NCBI GenBank assembly: GCA_934317005.1
Contig: CAKREB010000003.1
Location: 124,001-188,000 of the forward strand
Source: an uncultured Lachnospiraceae bacterium
GTDB lineage: Bacteria; Bacillota; Clostridia; Lachnospirales; Lachnospiraceae
Length of the DNA stretch: 64,000 nucleotides
Direction of reading: 5' to 3'
In this document: positions 1 to 8,540 of the stretch, in pieces
How the letters are laid out: every line of letters starts with the position of its first letter
Numbering within the stretch: the first letter of the stretch is position 1
The notes under the pieces: generated by a model
What the model saw: only the letters and a program-made list of their open reading frames with translations
Databases searched by the model: none
What the model was told of the DNA's origin: nothing
Position numbers and translations under genes: made by a program

Positions 1-91
1 GCCAGAAGTGGTATCTGGAAGCAGTAAACTAACTTAATGACATTTATTGCAAAAAACACGTAATCACGTAATATATAGTAGGGATTAAAAG
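1..91 (+). other. tail of an upstream transcript
   Basis: This is the edge of the window. The first about 30 bases are open in all three forward frames, each ending in a stop before base 37, so one of them may be the last codons of an upstream gene. The terminator that follows supports an upstream transcription unit. I cannot tell which frame is used. Confidence 0.3.
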
Positions 92-125
92 AATCTGCGG
101 GGTCGGATGACCGGCTCCGCAGATT
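92..125 (+). terminator. rho-independent terminator of the upstream unit
   Basis: AATCTGCGG (92-100) pairs with CCGCAGATT (117-125), and the inner bases extend this to a 15-bp stem with two G-T wobbles around an ATGA loop. A short T-rich stretch follows. The loop contains the first in-frame ATG of the next gene, which argues against translation starting there. Confidence 0.75.
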
Positions 126-184
126 ATCGTGTTTGTAGGGGAAGTTTTGAAAAAGAATTGTTTATAGAAGGAAGAGAAGAAGGA

Positions 185-811
185 ATGAAGTTAGCAGAAT
201 TTCCACGCGGAACAAAAATTACAATCTGTTCCAGTAAAGAAAACAGTTATCACGAGTATCAGACAGAGATTATTGCGGCGAAGGATAGTCTTATCCTTGC
301 CAAACCGATCATGATCGAAGGAAGGATGGTTCGCTTTGCTAATGAAACGGCAAAGCATGTGATCAATGTAAGTGAAAACAAAAAAGCATATGTGTATCAG
401 GAAGTAGAGATTTACATGGCGAAGCTTCCCACAAAAGGGAACCAAAGTGCCATCTGTATCCAGACACAGGAGGATGCAAAGCCGGTAAACCGCAGGGAGT
501 TTTTCAGGGTATTTTTAGGTGTGGATGGTCAGATGAAGTCGGGCAAGACGACACGCACGGAGGAAGTTGTTATTAAGGATGTCAGTGCATCAGGTCTGGG
601 CGTGTTGTGTGATGGTGCGGTGCATGTACCATTGGAATCTACAGTTGTTGTGACATTTATAGATGAACTGACAGGAGAGACGTTTGCGCTGGAATGTATG
701 GTGGTGCGAAGAAAAGAGCAGAGTGAAAATAAGGTGCTTTATGGCTGTAAGCTTCCTAAGCCGAGCAATGAGATGGAAAAGTTTGTGGCAAGAAGGCAGC
801 GCGGACATTAG
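185..811 (+). CDS. PilZ-domain protein, YcgR-like c-di-GMP receptor
   Basis: A 208-residue cytoplasmic protein. The N-terminal about 95 residues look like the beta-rich flagellar-brake (YcgR_2 type) domain. The C-terminal part is a PilZ domain with both ligand motifs visible: RREFFR near residue 103 (RxxxR) and DVSASG near residue 131 (D/NxSxxG). Proteins of this type bind cyclic di-GMP and adjust flagellar motility or secretion. I chose the ATG at 185 because it follows a purine-rich GAAGGAAGAGAAGAAGG stretch; the in-frame ATG at 107 lies in the loop of the upstream terminator. The gene stands alone, and no cyclase or flagellar gene is adjacent. The family call is firm, but the controlled process is unknown. 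Confidence 0.85.
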   Translation: MKLAEFPRGTKITICSSKENSYHEYQTEIIAAKDSLILAKPIMIEGRMVRFANETAKHVINVSENKKAYVYQEVEIYMAKLPTKGNQSAICIQTQEDAKPVNRREFFRVFLGVDGQMKSGKTTRTEEVVIKDVSASGLGVLCDGAVHVPLESTVVVTFIDELTGETFALECMVVRRKEQSENKVLYGCKLPKPSNEMEKFVARRQRGH

Positions 812-971
812 TGTAATAAAGATAAAGAATCTTGTTATAAAATTGTAATAATAATTAATGAATTTGAAATGCACAAAGAGGAATATTTGGTGTACAATCA
901 TCCGTGCAGATGTTGTTTGATGATTAGACAAGAATAGTCTGCGCAATATCAGGAAAGAGGGGTATCACAGG

Positions 972-3900
972 ATGAGGAAACGACACACAAGAGTAGTATC
1001 ATGGCTTTTGGCGGCAGCGATGGCAGTTACCATGTCGAATGTACCGGTAAAGGCAGATACCAAAACGGCAGCATCAAATACGATTCAGGATGCACAAACG
1101 ACACAGGATCAGGAGAAAGACGTTGAAAAGAGCGACACGGCTGCTTTTGACAAGCAGGATATAGCATCGTTACTGGAAGCGAAGAAAATAGTGATTTCGA
1201 ATCAGGAGAAGCTGACTGTGAAGCAGGAAAAAAGCGGAAGCGGCATAGTTCTTTCGGGAAGTGCTGCGGACATAAGAAATACGGTTTTCACTTTTTCAGA
1301 AGCGTTTGATTTTCAAAAGGGTGTAGTTGGCAGACTGGAGCTCGATGCGATGTGCACAAAGGATAATATGCTAAAGGCAGCATTCTATCTGGACCAGGAA
1401 AAGGAACCGTTTGCAACGGTTCAGATGGCGAAGCAGAAGAAAAAGGGAAAGTGGTATACAAAGTCAAGCTCTGTCAGTGTATATGATAAGAAGATCACAG
1501 GTGTACATACGGTATCATTTAAGATCATAACAGACAATGACAAGGCGGCAGAATACTTGCTGCGTTCGGTTACTTTGGCTAAGAGTACGATTCCTGTTGT
1601 CTATTTTAATATAGATGAGTCACAGGGGACTATTGCTGAGATGAATAGTGACAGTGAGCACAATACAGAGTGCTATGGAGCCATGACGGTAGAAGTTCCG
1701 GATGATTACCGCTGTGAATATGCAGATAAAAACGGAAAGACAGACAATATTAAAACACAGACATATGCGTTAGATCATATACGGGGCAGAGGAAACTCTA
1801 CATGGGGAGCGGAAAAGAAGCCATATAAGATCAAGCTGGCAGAAAAAGCGGATCTGTTCCATATGGGAAAAAATAAGCATTGGGTATTGTTAGCTGATTA
1901 TTATGATCCAAGCCATATTCGTAATAAGATTACATATTGGATGGGTGCGCAGATGCATCAGGCATTCACACCGCAGGGCGTTTATGTGGACGTTGTCATG
2001 AATGGTGAATATTATGGAAGCTATATGCTTACAGAACAGGTGCGCGTCGGAAAAGAGCGTGTCAATGTGGATGATCTTGACGAAACGGAAGAATCGCAGA
2101 AAGCTACGGATGAGCCGACAATCTCCGGGGGATATCTGTTGTCAATGTGTCCGCATGGAACGGAGGAAAAGCAGGTAATCTGTACATCAAGAGAAAATGC
2201 ATATTTGATTGAAAGTCCGACTTTTGAAGACTATTTTAATGAGGCGCAGTATAATTATATTCAAGATTATGTGCAGAAAACAGAGGATGCTATTTACGGT
2301 ACTAACTTTAAGCTGGATGGGGGGGTATCTTACCGGGAGTATCTGGATGTGCCATCTTCTATTGATTATTACTGGATGCAGGAATTTAGCATGAATGGCG
2401 ATGCGTACGCAAGTCCCAGCTCTTACTTATATAAAGAGAGAAAGGGCAAGCTTTTCTGGGGACCTTTATGGGATTTTGATTATGTTGCGTGGGGCAATAA
2501 TGACTATGAGTGCGACAGTTATCGGGACTGGCAGCTTCGGGGCAACGGCTGGCTCAAGCAGTTGTTTAAGGATGAAACATTTGCAGCGGAAGCGGTCGCG
2601 CGCTGGAAAGATTTCCGTAGTATTTTGGTAGAAGCATCAAAGGAAGGTGGCCAGATTGATGCCTATGCAGATCAGATCAAATGGTCGATGAAGTATAACA
2701 ATAACCGCTATGGTTCTAACTATGATAAGACGTATGATGACAAGACATTTTCGGATAGCGTAGAGCAGTTAAAGCAGTGGATACAAAAAAGGATTCAGTG
2801 GGTTGACGAAAATGTAGAAACTCTGCCGATGAAGTCATACCATGTTACATTTAAGGATGGCAATAAAGTGTTGAATGAGGTGACGGTTGGAGAAATGGAA
2901 GACGTGGTTCTTCCGGAAGAACCGAAAAAAGCAGGATACGCTTTTGCAGGCTGGTATGTAAAAAATGATGACGGAGAGTATGAGCTGACAGCAGGAAACA
3001 GCGTGTCATCCGATACGGTAGCGTATGTTAAGTGGGTCAAAGAAGCAGAAATCACACCGGTAGAAAAGATCGTGTTCGGTTATGAGGAACACCGTGCATG
3101 GTATTCTAAATGGGATGATGAGAGCGAACGTACAGAACGTATTCCATATACTGTCATTGGAGGACGGGGAGATTATGAGAAGCTGGAGTGGAGCTCTTCA
3201 GATCCGTCGGTTGCGACTGTTGATGACACAGAGCAGGGAAAAGTGTTCTTTAAAAGTGCAGGAACAGTACAGATTACAGCACAGACGAAGGATGGAAAAG
3301 TAAAAGCAAGCTGTAAACTGAAAATATTTGATCACTATGGAGATGGATATGTAGCAATGAAATCGTTCCGTATCAGCAATACGGATGCCGTTGTCAAAAA
3401 GGGAGAGAAAACAGTGATTTCTTGCATTCCACAGCCATTAGATGCGAACGGCGGATGGTTTGAGTTTGCATCTACAGATGAATCCGTAGTGCGTGTAGCT
3501 TCTTGTGGAAATAACGTGATCGTTACCGGTGTTTCAGAAGGAAAGGCACAGATCGTATGCATGTGCTATTTGGACGAGGAAAGAAAGATTAAGACGATAG
3601 ATGTTACCGTTACAAAAGATGGAAAAATGCCGCAGAAGGTAGAAACGGTTTCTATCGGAGAAAAGGCAGCAGTTGGAAAGCTTAACTATAAAGTGACTTC
3701 TATTACCCAAAAGGGTGGAACGGTAGCAGTAACCGGACTTCAGTCTAAGGCAAAGCCAAGCAGCTTAGTGATTCCTTCGCAGATTAAGTGGAAGGGGAAA
3801 AGCTATAAGGTGACAGAGATTACAAAAAATGCCTTTGCTAGCCATAAGACAATAAAAGAGGTTCGGATTGGCAAAAATGTAAAGAAGATTGGAGATAAGG

Positions 3901-4010
3901 CATTTTATCAGTGTACACTGTTAAAAAAGGTGACTTATAAGAACAAAAAGGCACCAAAGTTAGGAAAAAATGTATACACGAAAACAGCATATGCTAAAAG
4001 AAAACAGTAG
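972..4010 (+). CDS. secreted CotH-family mosaic surface protein
   Basis: 1012 residues with an N-terminal signal peptide (about residues 1-28). A CotH kinase-like domain spans roughly 205-620, with RGRGNSTWG near 270 and WGPLWDFDY near 495, the two conserved regions of this family. It is followed by a Listeria-Bacteroides (InlB B-type) repeat at about 622-689 (ending in GYAFAGWY and YVKW), two Big_2-like immunoglobulin folds (about 698-786 and 793-881) and a BspA-type leucine-rich tail (about 890-1011). CotH proteins are atypical kinases, best known from spore coats. Here the adhesin-type modules suggest a secreted or surface protein. No sortase motif is visible. The start follows AAAGAGGGG. 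No partner gene is adjacent. Confidence 0.82.
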   Translation: MRKRHTRVVSWLLAAAMAVTMSNVPVKADTKTAASNTIQDAQTTQDQEKDVEKSDTAAFDKQDIASLLEAKKIVISNQEKLTVKQEKSGSGIVLSGSAADIRNTVFTFSEAFDFQKGVVGRLELDAMCTKDNMLKAAFYLDQEKEPFATVQMAKQKKKGKWYTKSSSVSVYDKKITGVHTVSFKIITDNDKAAEYLLRSVTLAKSTIPVVYFNIDESQGTIAEMNSDSEHNTECYGAMTVEVPDDYRCEYADKNGKTDNIKTQTYALDHIRGRGNSTWGAEKKPYKIKLAEKADLFHMGKNKHWVLLADYYDPSHIRNKITYWMGAQMHQAFTPQGVYVDVVMNGEYYGSYMLTEQVRVGKERVNVDDLDETEESQKATDEPTISGGYLLSMCPHGTEEKQVICTSRENAYLIESPTFEDYFNEAQYNYIQDYVQKTEDAIYGTNFKLDGGVSYREYLDVPSSIDYYWMQEFSMNGDAYASPSSYLYKERKGKLFWGPLWDFDYVAWGNNDYECDSYRDWQLRGNGWLKQLFKDETFAAEAVARWKDFRSILVEASKEGGQIDAYADQIKWSMKYNNNRYGSNYDKTYDDKTFSDSVEQLKQWIQKRIQWVDENVETLPMKSYHVTFKDGNKVLNEVTVGEMEDVVLPEEPKKAGYAFAGWYVKNDDGEYELTAGNSVSSDTVAYVKWVKEAEITPVEKIVFGYEEHRAWYSKWDDESERTERIPYTVIGGRGDYEKLEWSSSDPSVATVDDTEQGKVFFKSAGTVQITAQTKDGKVKASCKLKIFDHYGDGYVAMKSFRISNTDAVVKKGEKTVISCIPQPLDANGGWFEFASTDESVVRVASCGNNVIVTGVSEGKAQIVCMCYLDEERKIKTIDVTVTKDGKMPQKVETVSIGEKAAVGKLNYKVTSITQKGGTVAVTGLQSKAKPSSLVIPSQIKWKGKSYKVTEITKNAFASHKTIKEVRIGKNVKKIGDKAFYQCTLLKKVTYKNKKAPKLGKNVYTKTAYAKRKQ

Positions 4011-4096
4011 TATAGGAATGTTGTAACGTAAGTTTTTATAAGGATATTTATAGAAATATTTACAGGGATAGGGGCAGCGCAGCAACGTTGCCTCTA

Positions 4097-4140
4097 TTGT
4101 ATTTTAGGTTGCATTTTAGGTTGTATTTTCAGTTGTATTA
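4097..4140 (+). repeat. 12-bp tandem repeat, 3.7 copies
   Basis: TTGTATTTTAGG, TTGCATTTTAGG and TTGTATTTTCAG follow one another, then a partial copy TTGTATTA. The array sits just upstream of the pan operon promoter, after a 10-bp palindrome GCAACGTTGC at about 4083-4092. No gene covers it. Confidence 0.7.
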
Positions 4141-4168
4141 TCTGTGCGCTTTTCGTATAAATTATGAC

Positions 4169-4197
4169 TTGAAAAAAAGACAGTGCCGTGCTATAAT
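4169..4197 (+). promoter_or_regulatory. sigma-A promoter of the pan operon
   Basis: TTGAAA (4169-4174), a 17-bp spacer and a perfect TATAAT (4192-4197). It lies about 95 bp upstream of the first gene of the pan operon, leaving a short untranslated leader. Confidence 0.75.
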
Positions 4198-4291
4198 TCC
4201 CCTAATTGTGTAAACCAGCGCAAGGATGAGCGGTATTCTGTAAAGAAACTGCATCAGATGATAATGAGTTACCACAAATGGAGGTGGTAAT

Positions 4292-5131
4292 CTGGTAATT
4301 GGTATTATTGGAGCAGGCAAGGTAGGTACGACATTAGGTGCGTATTTTTGTCAGCATAACATTACAGTGTCAGGTTTTTACAGCCGGACATATGAACATG
4401 CCGTAGAGTCGGCAGATTTTACAAAAACGAAAGCATATCGTGACATAGGACAACTTGTAAAAGGAAGCGATACCCTTTTGATCACAACACCTGACAATGA
4501 GATCAAGGCTGTGTGGGATTGCATTACCTCGGAGCAGTTGGCTGGAAAAGTAATATGTCATTTTAGTGGTTCGTTATCATCTCATGTTTTTTCTGGAATT
4601 GAAGCAGTTGGGGCAACAGGCTGTTCCATTCATCCGATGTTCGCATTCAGCGACAGATTTCACTCATATCAGAATTTTTCTTCTGCATGCCTGACGATGG
4701 AAGGGCAGAAAGGCGCGATTGATATCATGCAGCCTCTCTTTGAAAAATGGGGGCATAAGGTGTTGATAGTAAAAGCAGAAGATAAAATGAAATATCATGC
4801 AGCAGCGGCACTTGCCAGTAACTATATGATCGGACTGTTTCAGGTCAGTCTTTCTTTGTTGCGGGAATGTGGCTTCACAGAGGAAGATAGCAGAGAACTG
4901 TTGCAGCCCCTGGTAAGGAATAATGTGCAGGCAATGTTAGAAAAGCCATTGACCGAAGCATTGACCGGGCCGGTGGAACGAAATGATCTGCAGACGGTAC
5001 AGGGACATTTGGAAGTGTTGCATGGAGAGAATGCAGAACAGGTTTATCGGAGTATTGGAAAGGAACTGGTTGCGCTTGCAAAGCAGAAAAATCCTGACAG
5101 AAATTATACCGCATTAGAAAAGCTTTTATAG
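4292..5131 (+). CDS. panG: PanG-type ketopantoate reductase (Rossmann/DUF2520), apparent CTG start
   Basis: About 280 residues. The N-terminus reads VIGIIGAGKVGTTLG, a Rossmann GxGxxG nucleotide-binding motif, and the C-terminal half matches the helical DUF2520 domain. The frame is open only from 4268. The sole ATG/GTG/TTG start is GTG at 4367, which would delete the Rossmann motif. A strong GGAGGTGG (4280-4287) sits 4 nt before CTG at 4292, so CTG is the likely start. DUF2520 proteins of this kind were described as PanG, an alternative ketopantoate reductase (NADPH reduction of ketopantoate to pantoate). Its position directly before panB fits that role. A sequencing or point error changing ATG to CTG is possible. 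Confidence 0.75.
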   Translation: MVIGIIGAGKVGTTLGAYFCQHNITVSGFYSRTYEHAVESADFTKTKAYRDIGQLVKGSDTLLITTPDNEIKAVWDCITSEQLAGKVICHFSGSLSSHVFSGIEAVGATGCSIHPMFAFSDRFHSYQNFSSACLTMEGQKGAIDIMQPLFEKWGHKVLIVKAEDKMKYHAAAALASNYMIGLFQVSLSLLRECGFTEEDSRELLQPLVRNNVQAMLEKPLTEALTGPVERNDLQTVQGHLEVLHGENAEQVYRSIGKELVALAKQKNPDRNYTALEKLL

Positions 5132-5191
5132 AAATCTGACCGGAATGCAGGACTTTTGCGATGGCAGATATTCGGAAAGGAAGTAAAAAAT

Positions 5192-6019
5192 ATGAAGAAA
5201 ACAGTTAGTACATTTCAGCAGGCGAAGGCAAACGGAGAGAAGGTAACGATGCTTACCGCATATGATTACTCAACAGCAAAGCTTATTGACGAAGCAGACA
5301 TTGATTCTATCCTTGTAGGCGATTCACTGGGAAACGTAATTCTCGGATACGAGGACACTTTGTCTGTAACGATGGAAGATATGATCCATCATACGGCAGC
5401 AGTTGCAAGAGGTGCAAAGAATACAATGGTTGTTGCTGATATGCCTTTTATGTCTTATCAGGCATCAGTCTATGATGCTGTGACAAATGCAGGGAGACTG
5501 ATGAAGGAAGGACGTGCAAATGCAGTAAAGTTAGAGGGTGGAGCAAGTGTATGTGAGCAGATCAAGGCGATTACGGATGCCGGTATTCCGGTAGTAGCTC
5601 ATCTTGGACTGACACCACAGTCTGTCAATGCATTTGGCGGATATAAAGTACAGGGAAAGAGTGAGGCAGCAGCAAAAAAATTACTGGAGGATGCTTTGGC
5701 AGTTCAGGAAGCAGGTGCATTTGCAGTCGTTTTGGAATGTGTGCCATCTAAGCTTGCCGCAGTAATTACGAAGAAATTAGATATTGTTACAATTGGCATT
5801 GGCGCCGGAAGCGAATGTGATGGTCAGGTTTTGGTATACCAGGATATGCTTGGAATGTTTACAGACTATGTTCCTAAGTTTGTGAAGCAGTTTGCACAGG
5901 TCGGTGAAGTTATGAAGCAGGCATTTCGTGATTATAAAAAAGAAGTCGGTGAGGGAACATTTCCGGCACCGGAGCATGGCTATAAGATAGATGATGAAGT
6001 AATTGATAAATTGTACTAG
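5192..6019 (+). CDS. panB: 3-methyl-2-oxobutanoate hydroxymethyltransferase
   Basis: 275 residues, the usual PanB length. It makes ketopantoate from alpha-ketoisovalerate and methylenetetrahydrofolate, the first committed step of pantothenate synthesis. Typical motifs are MLTAYDYSTAKLIDEADID and LVGDSLGNVILG near the N-terminus, VKLEGG in the middle, and VAHLGLTPQSVNAFGGYKVQ and GIGAGSECDGQVLVYQDMLG later. I chose the ATG at 5192, preceded by GGAAAGGAAG; an in-frame ATG at 5156 would add 12 atypical residues. It is the second gene of the pan operon, 60 bp after panG. Confidence 0.95.
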   Translation: MKKTVSTFQQAKANGEKVTMLTAYDYSTAKLIDEADIDSILVGDSLGNVILGYEDTLSVTMEDMIHHTAAVARGAKNTMVVADMPFMSYQASVYDAVTNAGRLMKEGRANAVKLEGGASVCEQIKAITDAGIPVVAHLGLTPQSVNAFGGYKVQGKSEAAAKKLLEDALAVQEAGAFAVVLECVPSKLAAVITKKLDIVTIGIGAGSECDGQVLVYQDMLGMFTDYVPKFVKQFAQVGEVMKQAFRDYKKEVGEGTFPAPEHGYKIDDEVIDKLY

Positions 6020-6061
6020 AAAACAGCGCAGATATATGTCTGCTCAGAAATGAGGATTATT

Positions 6062-6901
6062 ATGAAAATTGTTGAAACGATTCAAGAAGTAAGAGATCAG
6101 GTAAAGGAGTGGAGAAAGCAGGGACTTACGGTTGGTCTGGTGCCGACGATGGGCTATCTTCATGAGGGACATAAAAGTCTGATCGATCGTGCCGTAGCAG
6201 AAAATGACAAGGTTGTTGTCAGTGTATTTGTAAATCCTATGCAGTTCGGGCCGAAAGAGGATCTGGCAAGTTATCCAAGAGATCTTGACAGAGATGCAGC
6301 ATTGTGTGAAGGGGCAGGAGCAGCTCTGATCTTCCATCCGCAGCCGGAGGAGATGTATCATGATGATTTTTCATCTTTTGTAGATATGAATACATTGACA
6401 GGAGGACTTTGTGGCAAGACAAGACCAATTCACTTTAGAGGAGTTTGCACGGTTGTATCAAAGCTTTTCAATATCGTTGTGCCGGATAAGGCATATTTTG
6501 GTCAGAAGGATGCACAGCAGCTTGCCGTAATCCGTCATATGGTCAGTGACTTAAACTTTGGAATTGAGATTGTGGGATGTCCGATCATCCGTGAGGAGGA
6601 CGGTCTGGCAAAGAGTTCGCGCAATACTTATCTGAGTGATGCAGAGCGTAAGGCTGCCCTGATCTTAAGCCAGTCATTAAAGGAAGGAAAAAAGCAGCTT
6701 GAAGCTGGTGAGAAGGACGCAGCTAAGGTTCGTGCGACAATTACTGCAAAGCTTGAAAGTGAACCACTTGCAAAGATTGACTATGTAGAGGTAGTGGATT
6801 GGAACACGTTAGAGCCTGTAGAAACGATTGATGGACAGGTTTTAGTGGCAATCGCTGTTTATATTGGCAAGACAAGATTAATCGATAACTTTATTTTTTA
6901 A
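6062..6901 (+). CDS. panC: pantothenate synthetase
   Basis: 279 residues. It ligates pantoate and beta-alanine with ATP to give pantothenate. It shows the HIGH-type ATP motif in VPTMGYLHEGHKSL, plus YFGQKDAQQLAVIRHMV and LAKSSRNTYLS, all characteristic of PanC. I start at ATG 6062, six bases after GAAATGAGG; an ATG at 6050 is part of that ribosome site. The stretch just before it holds a small hairpin (GCAGA/TCTGC around 6028-6043), similar in layout to the leader stems found elsewhere in the window. The panD start is only 27 bp downstream. Confidence 0.95.
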   Translation: MKIVETIQEVRDQVKEWRKQGLTVGLVPTMGYLHEGHKSLIDRAVAENDKVVVSVFVNPMQFGPKEDLASYPRDLDRDAALCEGAGAALIFHPQPEEMYHDDFSSFVDMNTLTGGLCGKTRPIHFRGVCTVVSKLFNIVVPDKAYFGQKDAQQLAVIRHMVSDLNFGIEIVGCPIIREEDGLAKSSRNTYLSDAERKAALILSQSLKEGKKQLEAGEKDAAKVRATITAKLESEPLAKIDYVEVVDWNTLEPVETIDGQVLVAIAVYIGKTRLIDNFIF

Positions 6902-6928
6902 GAGATGTTGAAGGAAATGAGGACTAGT

Positions 6929-7324
6929 ATGACAGTAACAATGTTAAAAGGAAAAATTCACCGCGCAGTGGTAAAACAGGCGGCACTTGATTATGTGGGA
7001 AGTATTACGGTAGATCCTGAACTGATGGAAGCAGCCGGAATTTATGAGTACGAAAAAGTGCAGATCGTAGATGTAGAAAATGGAAGCCGTTTTGAAACAT
7101 ATACGATCGCAGGTGAGCCGGGAAGCGGTATGATCTGCTTAAATGGGGCAGCAGCGCGAATGGTACAGGTCAACGACCATGTGATCATTATGTCATATTG
7201 TGAGATGACACCGGAAGAAGCAAAAACACATAAGCCATATGTTGTATTTGTCAATGAAGAAAACAAGATCAACAGTGTGGCACGTTATGAAAAGCATGGT
7301 CAGTTATCACAGGACATGAAATAG
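6929..7324 (+). CDS. panD: aspartate 1-decarboxylase proenzyme
   Basis: 131 residues. It makes beta-alanine from L-aspartate, supplying the second substrate of PanC. It is a pyruvoyl enzyme that cleaves itself between Gly24 and Ser25; here the site reads YVGS with Ser25 when translation starts at 6929. That start aligns residue for residue with the E. coli enzyme (MxxTMLxGKxHR), so I prefer it over the upstream ATG at 6905. The ribosome site is again GAAATGAGG followed by six bases. The product must be processed to be active; whether a PanM-type factor is needed cannot be judged. Confidence 0.94.
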   Translation: MTVTMLKGKIHRAVVKQAALDYVGSITVDPELMEAAGIYEYEKVQIVDVENGSRFETYTIAGEPGSGMICLNGAAARMVQVNDHVIIMSYCEMTPEEAKTHKPYVVFVNEENKINSVARYEKHGQLSQDMK

Positions 7325-7343
7325 CAGAAAGGAACGAAAGAGT

Positions 7344-8540
7344 ATGTTGCAGGGCAAAACGGTGGTTTTGGCTGTCACGGGCAGCATTGCCGCATATAAA
7401 ATGGCGAATCTGGCAAGTATGTTAGGAAAACTTCATGCTGATGTGCAGGTGTTGATGACGCAGAATGCAACACAGTTTATCAACCCGATCACATTTGAAA
7501 CACTTACAGGGCATAAGTGCCTGATCGATACGTTTGACCGGAATTTTCAGTATAGCGTAGAGCATGTTGCTCTGGCGAAGCGGGCAGATGTTGTGCTTGT
7601 TGCGCCGGCTTCGGCAAATGTGATCGGAAAGATTGCAAATGGAATCGCAGACGATATGCTTACAACGACAGTTATGGCATGTCCGTGTCCGAAGCTTATC
7701 GCACCGGCGATGAATACGAATATGTTTGAAAATTCTATCGTACAGGAGAATATCGAAAAGCTGAAACGACATGGTTATACAATTATTGAACCGGATGTTG
7801 GTCTGTTGGCATGCAAGGACGTTGGTGCCGGTAAGCTTCCATCAGAGGAAGTGCTGCTATCGTATATTACAAGGGAAATCCGTTTTGAAAAAGATCTGCG
7901 GGGAAAGAATGTGTTAGTTACAGCAGGTCCTACAGTAGAAGCAATTGATCCGGTACGATTTATCAGCAATCACTCTACAGGAAAGATGGGGTATGCCATT
8001 GCTAAGATTGCGATGGAGCGCGGAGCGCAGGTGACTTTGGTATCCGGACCTACAAATCTTTCGTATCCGCCATTTGTAAAGGTAGTGCCGGTGCAGAGTG
8101 CGCAGGATATGTTTGAGGCGGTTACAGCTGTATCGGACAAGCAGGACATTATTATCAAGGCAGCCGCTGTGGCAGATTATACACCGGCTGCTGTGGCAGA
8201 TGAAAAGATCAAAAAGCAGGATGATGACAGCAGTCTTTCTTTGAAGCGGACGCAGGATATTTTGAAGTATCTTGGAGAACATAAACCGGAAGGACAGTTT
8301 TTATGTGGATTTTCGATGGAAACGGAAAATATGCTGGAAAATTCAAAAAAGAAGCTTAAAAAGAAAAATTTGGATATGGTTGTAGCAAATAATCTAAAAG
8401 TTTCCGGTGCCGGCTTTGGTGTGGATACAAATGTTGTGACATTGATTACAGATCATGAAGTAAAAGAACTTCCACAGATGTCAAAAGAAGAAGTTGCGAT
8501 TGCAATCTTTGATCAGATTAAGGCGATGCCTGTCTGCTAA
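7344..8540 (+). CDS. coaBC: bifunctional phosphopantothenoylcysteine decarboxylase / phosphopantothenate-cysteine ligase
   Basis: 398 residues, the standard length for a CoaBC fusion. The N-terminal FMN-dependent CoaC half has AVTGSIAAYK, the histidine in SVEHVALAK and the APAMNTNM motif. The C-terminal CoaB half begins around residue 185 with NVLVTAGPTVEAIDPVRFIS and continues with NHSTGKMGYAIA. It converts 4'-phosphopantothenate to 4'-phosphopantetheine in two steps and completes the operon's path toward CoA. The stop codon overlaps that of the convergent truA by a few bases. I see no terminator between them. Confidence 0.95.
   Translation: MLQGKTVVLAVTGSIAAYKMANLASMLGKLHADVQVLMTQNATQFINPITFETLTGHKCLIDTFDRNFQYSVEHVALAKRADVVLVAPASANVIGKIANGIADDMLTTTVMACPCPKLIAPAMNTNMFENSIVQENIEKLKRHGYTIIEPDVGLLACKDVGAGKLPSEEVLLSYITREIRFEKDLRGKNVLVTAGPTVEAIDPVRFISNHSTGKMGYAIAKIAMERGAQVTLVSGPTNLSYPPFVKVVPVQSAQDMFEAVTAVSDKQDIIIKAAAVADYTPAAVADEKIKKQDDDSSLSLKRTQDILKYLGEHKPEGQFLCGFSMETENMLENSKKKLKKKNLDMVVANNLKVSGAGFGVDTNVVTLITDHEVKELPQMSKEEVAIAIFDQIKAMPVC

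Noticed and set aside
107..184. Longer start for the PilZ gene at 107
   Set aside because: This ATG lies in the loop of a strong terminator hairpin and lacks a ribosome site; 185 has a purine-rich site and fits the family.
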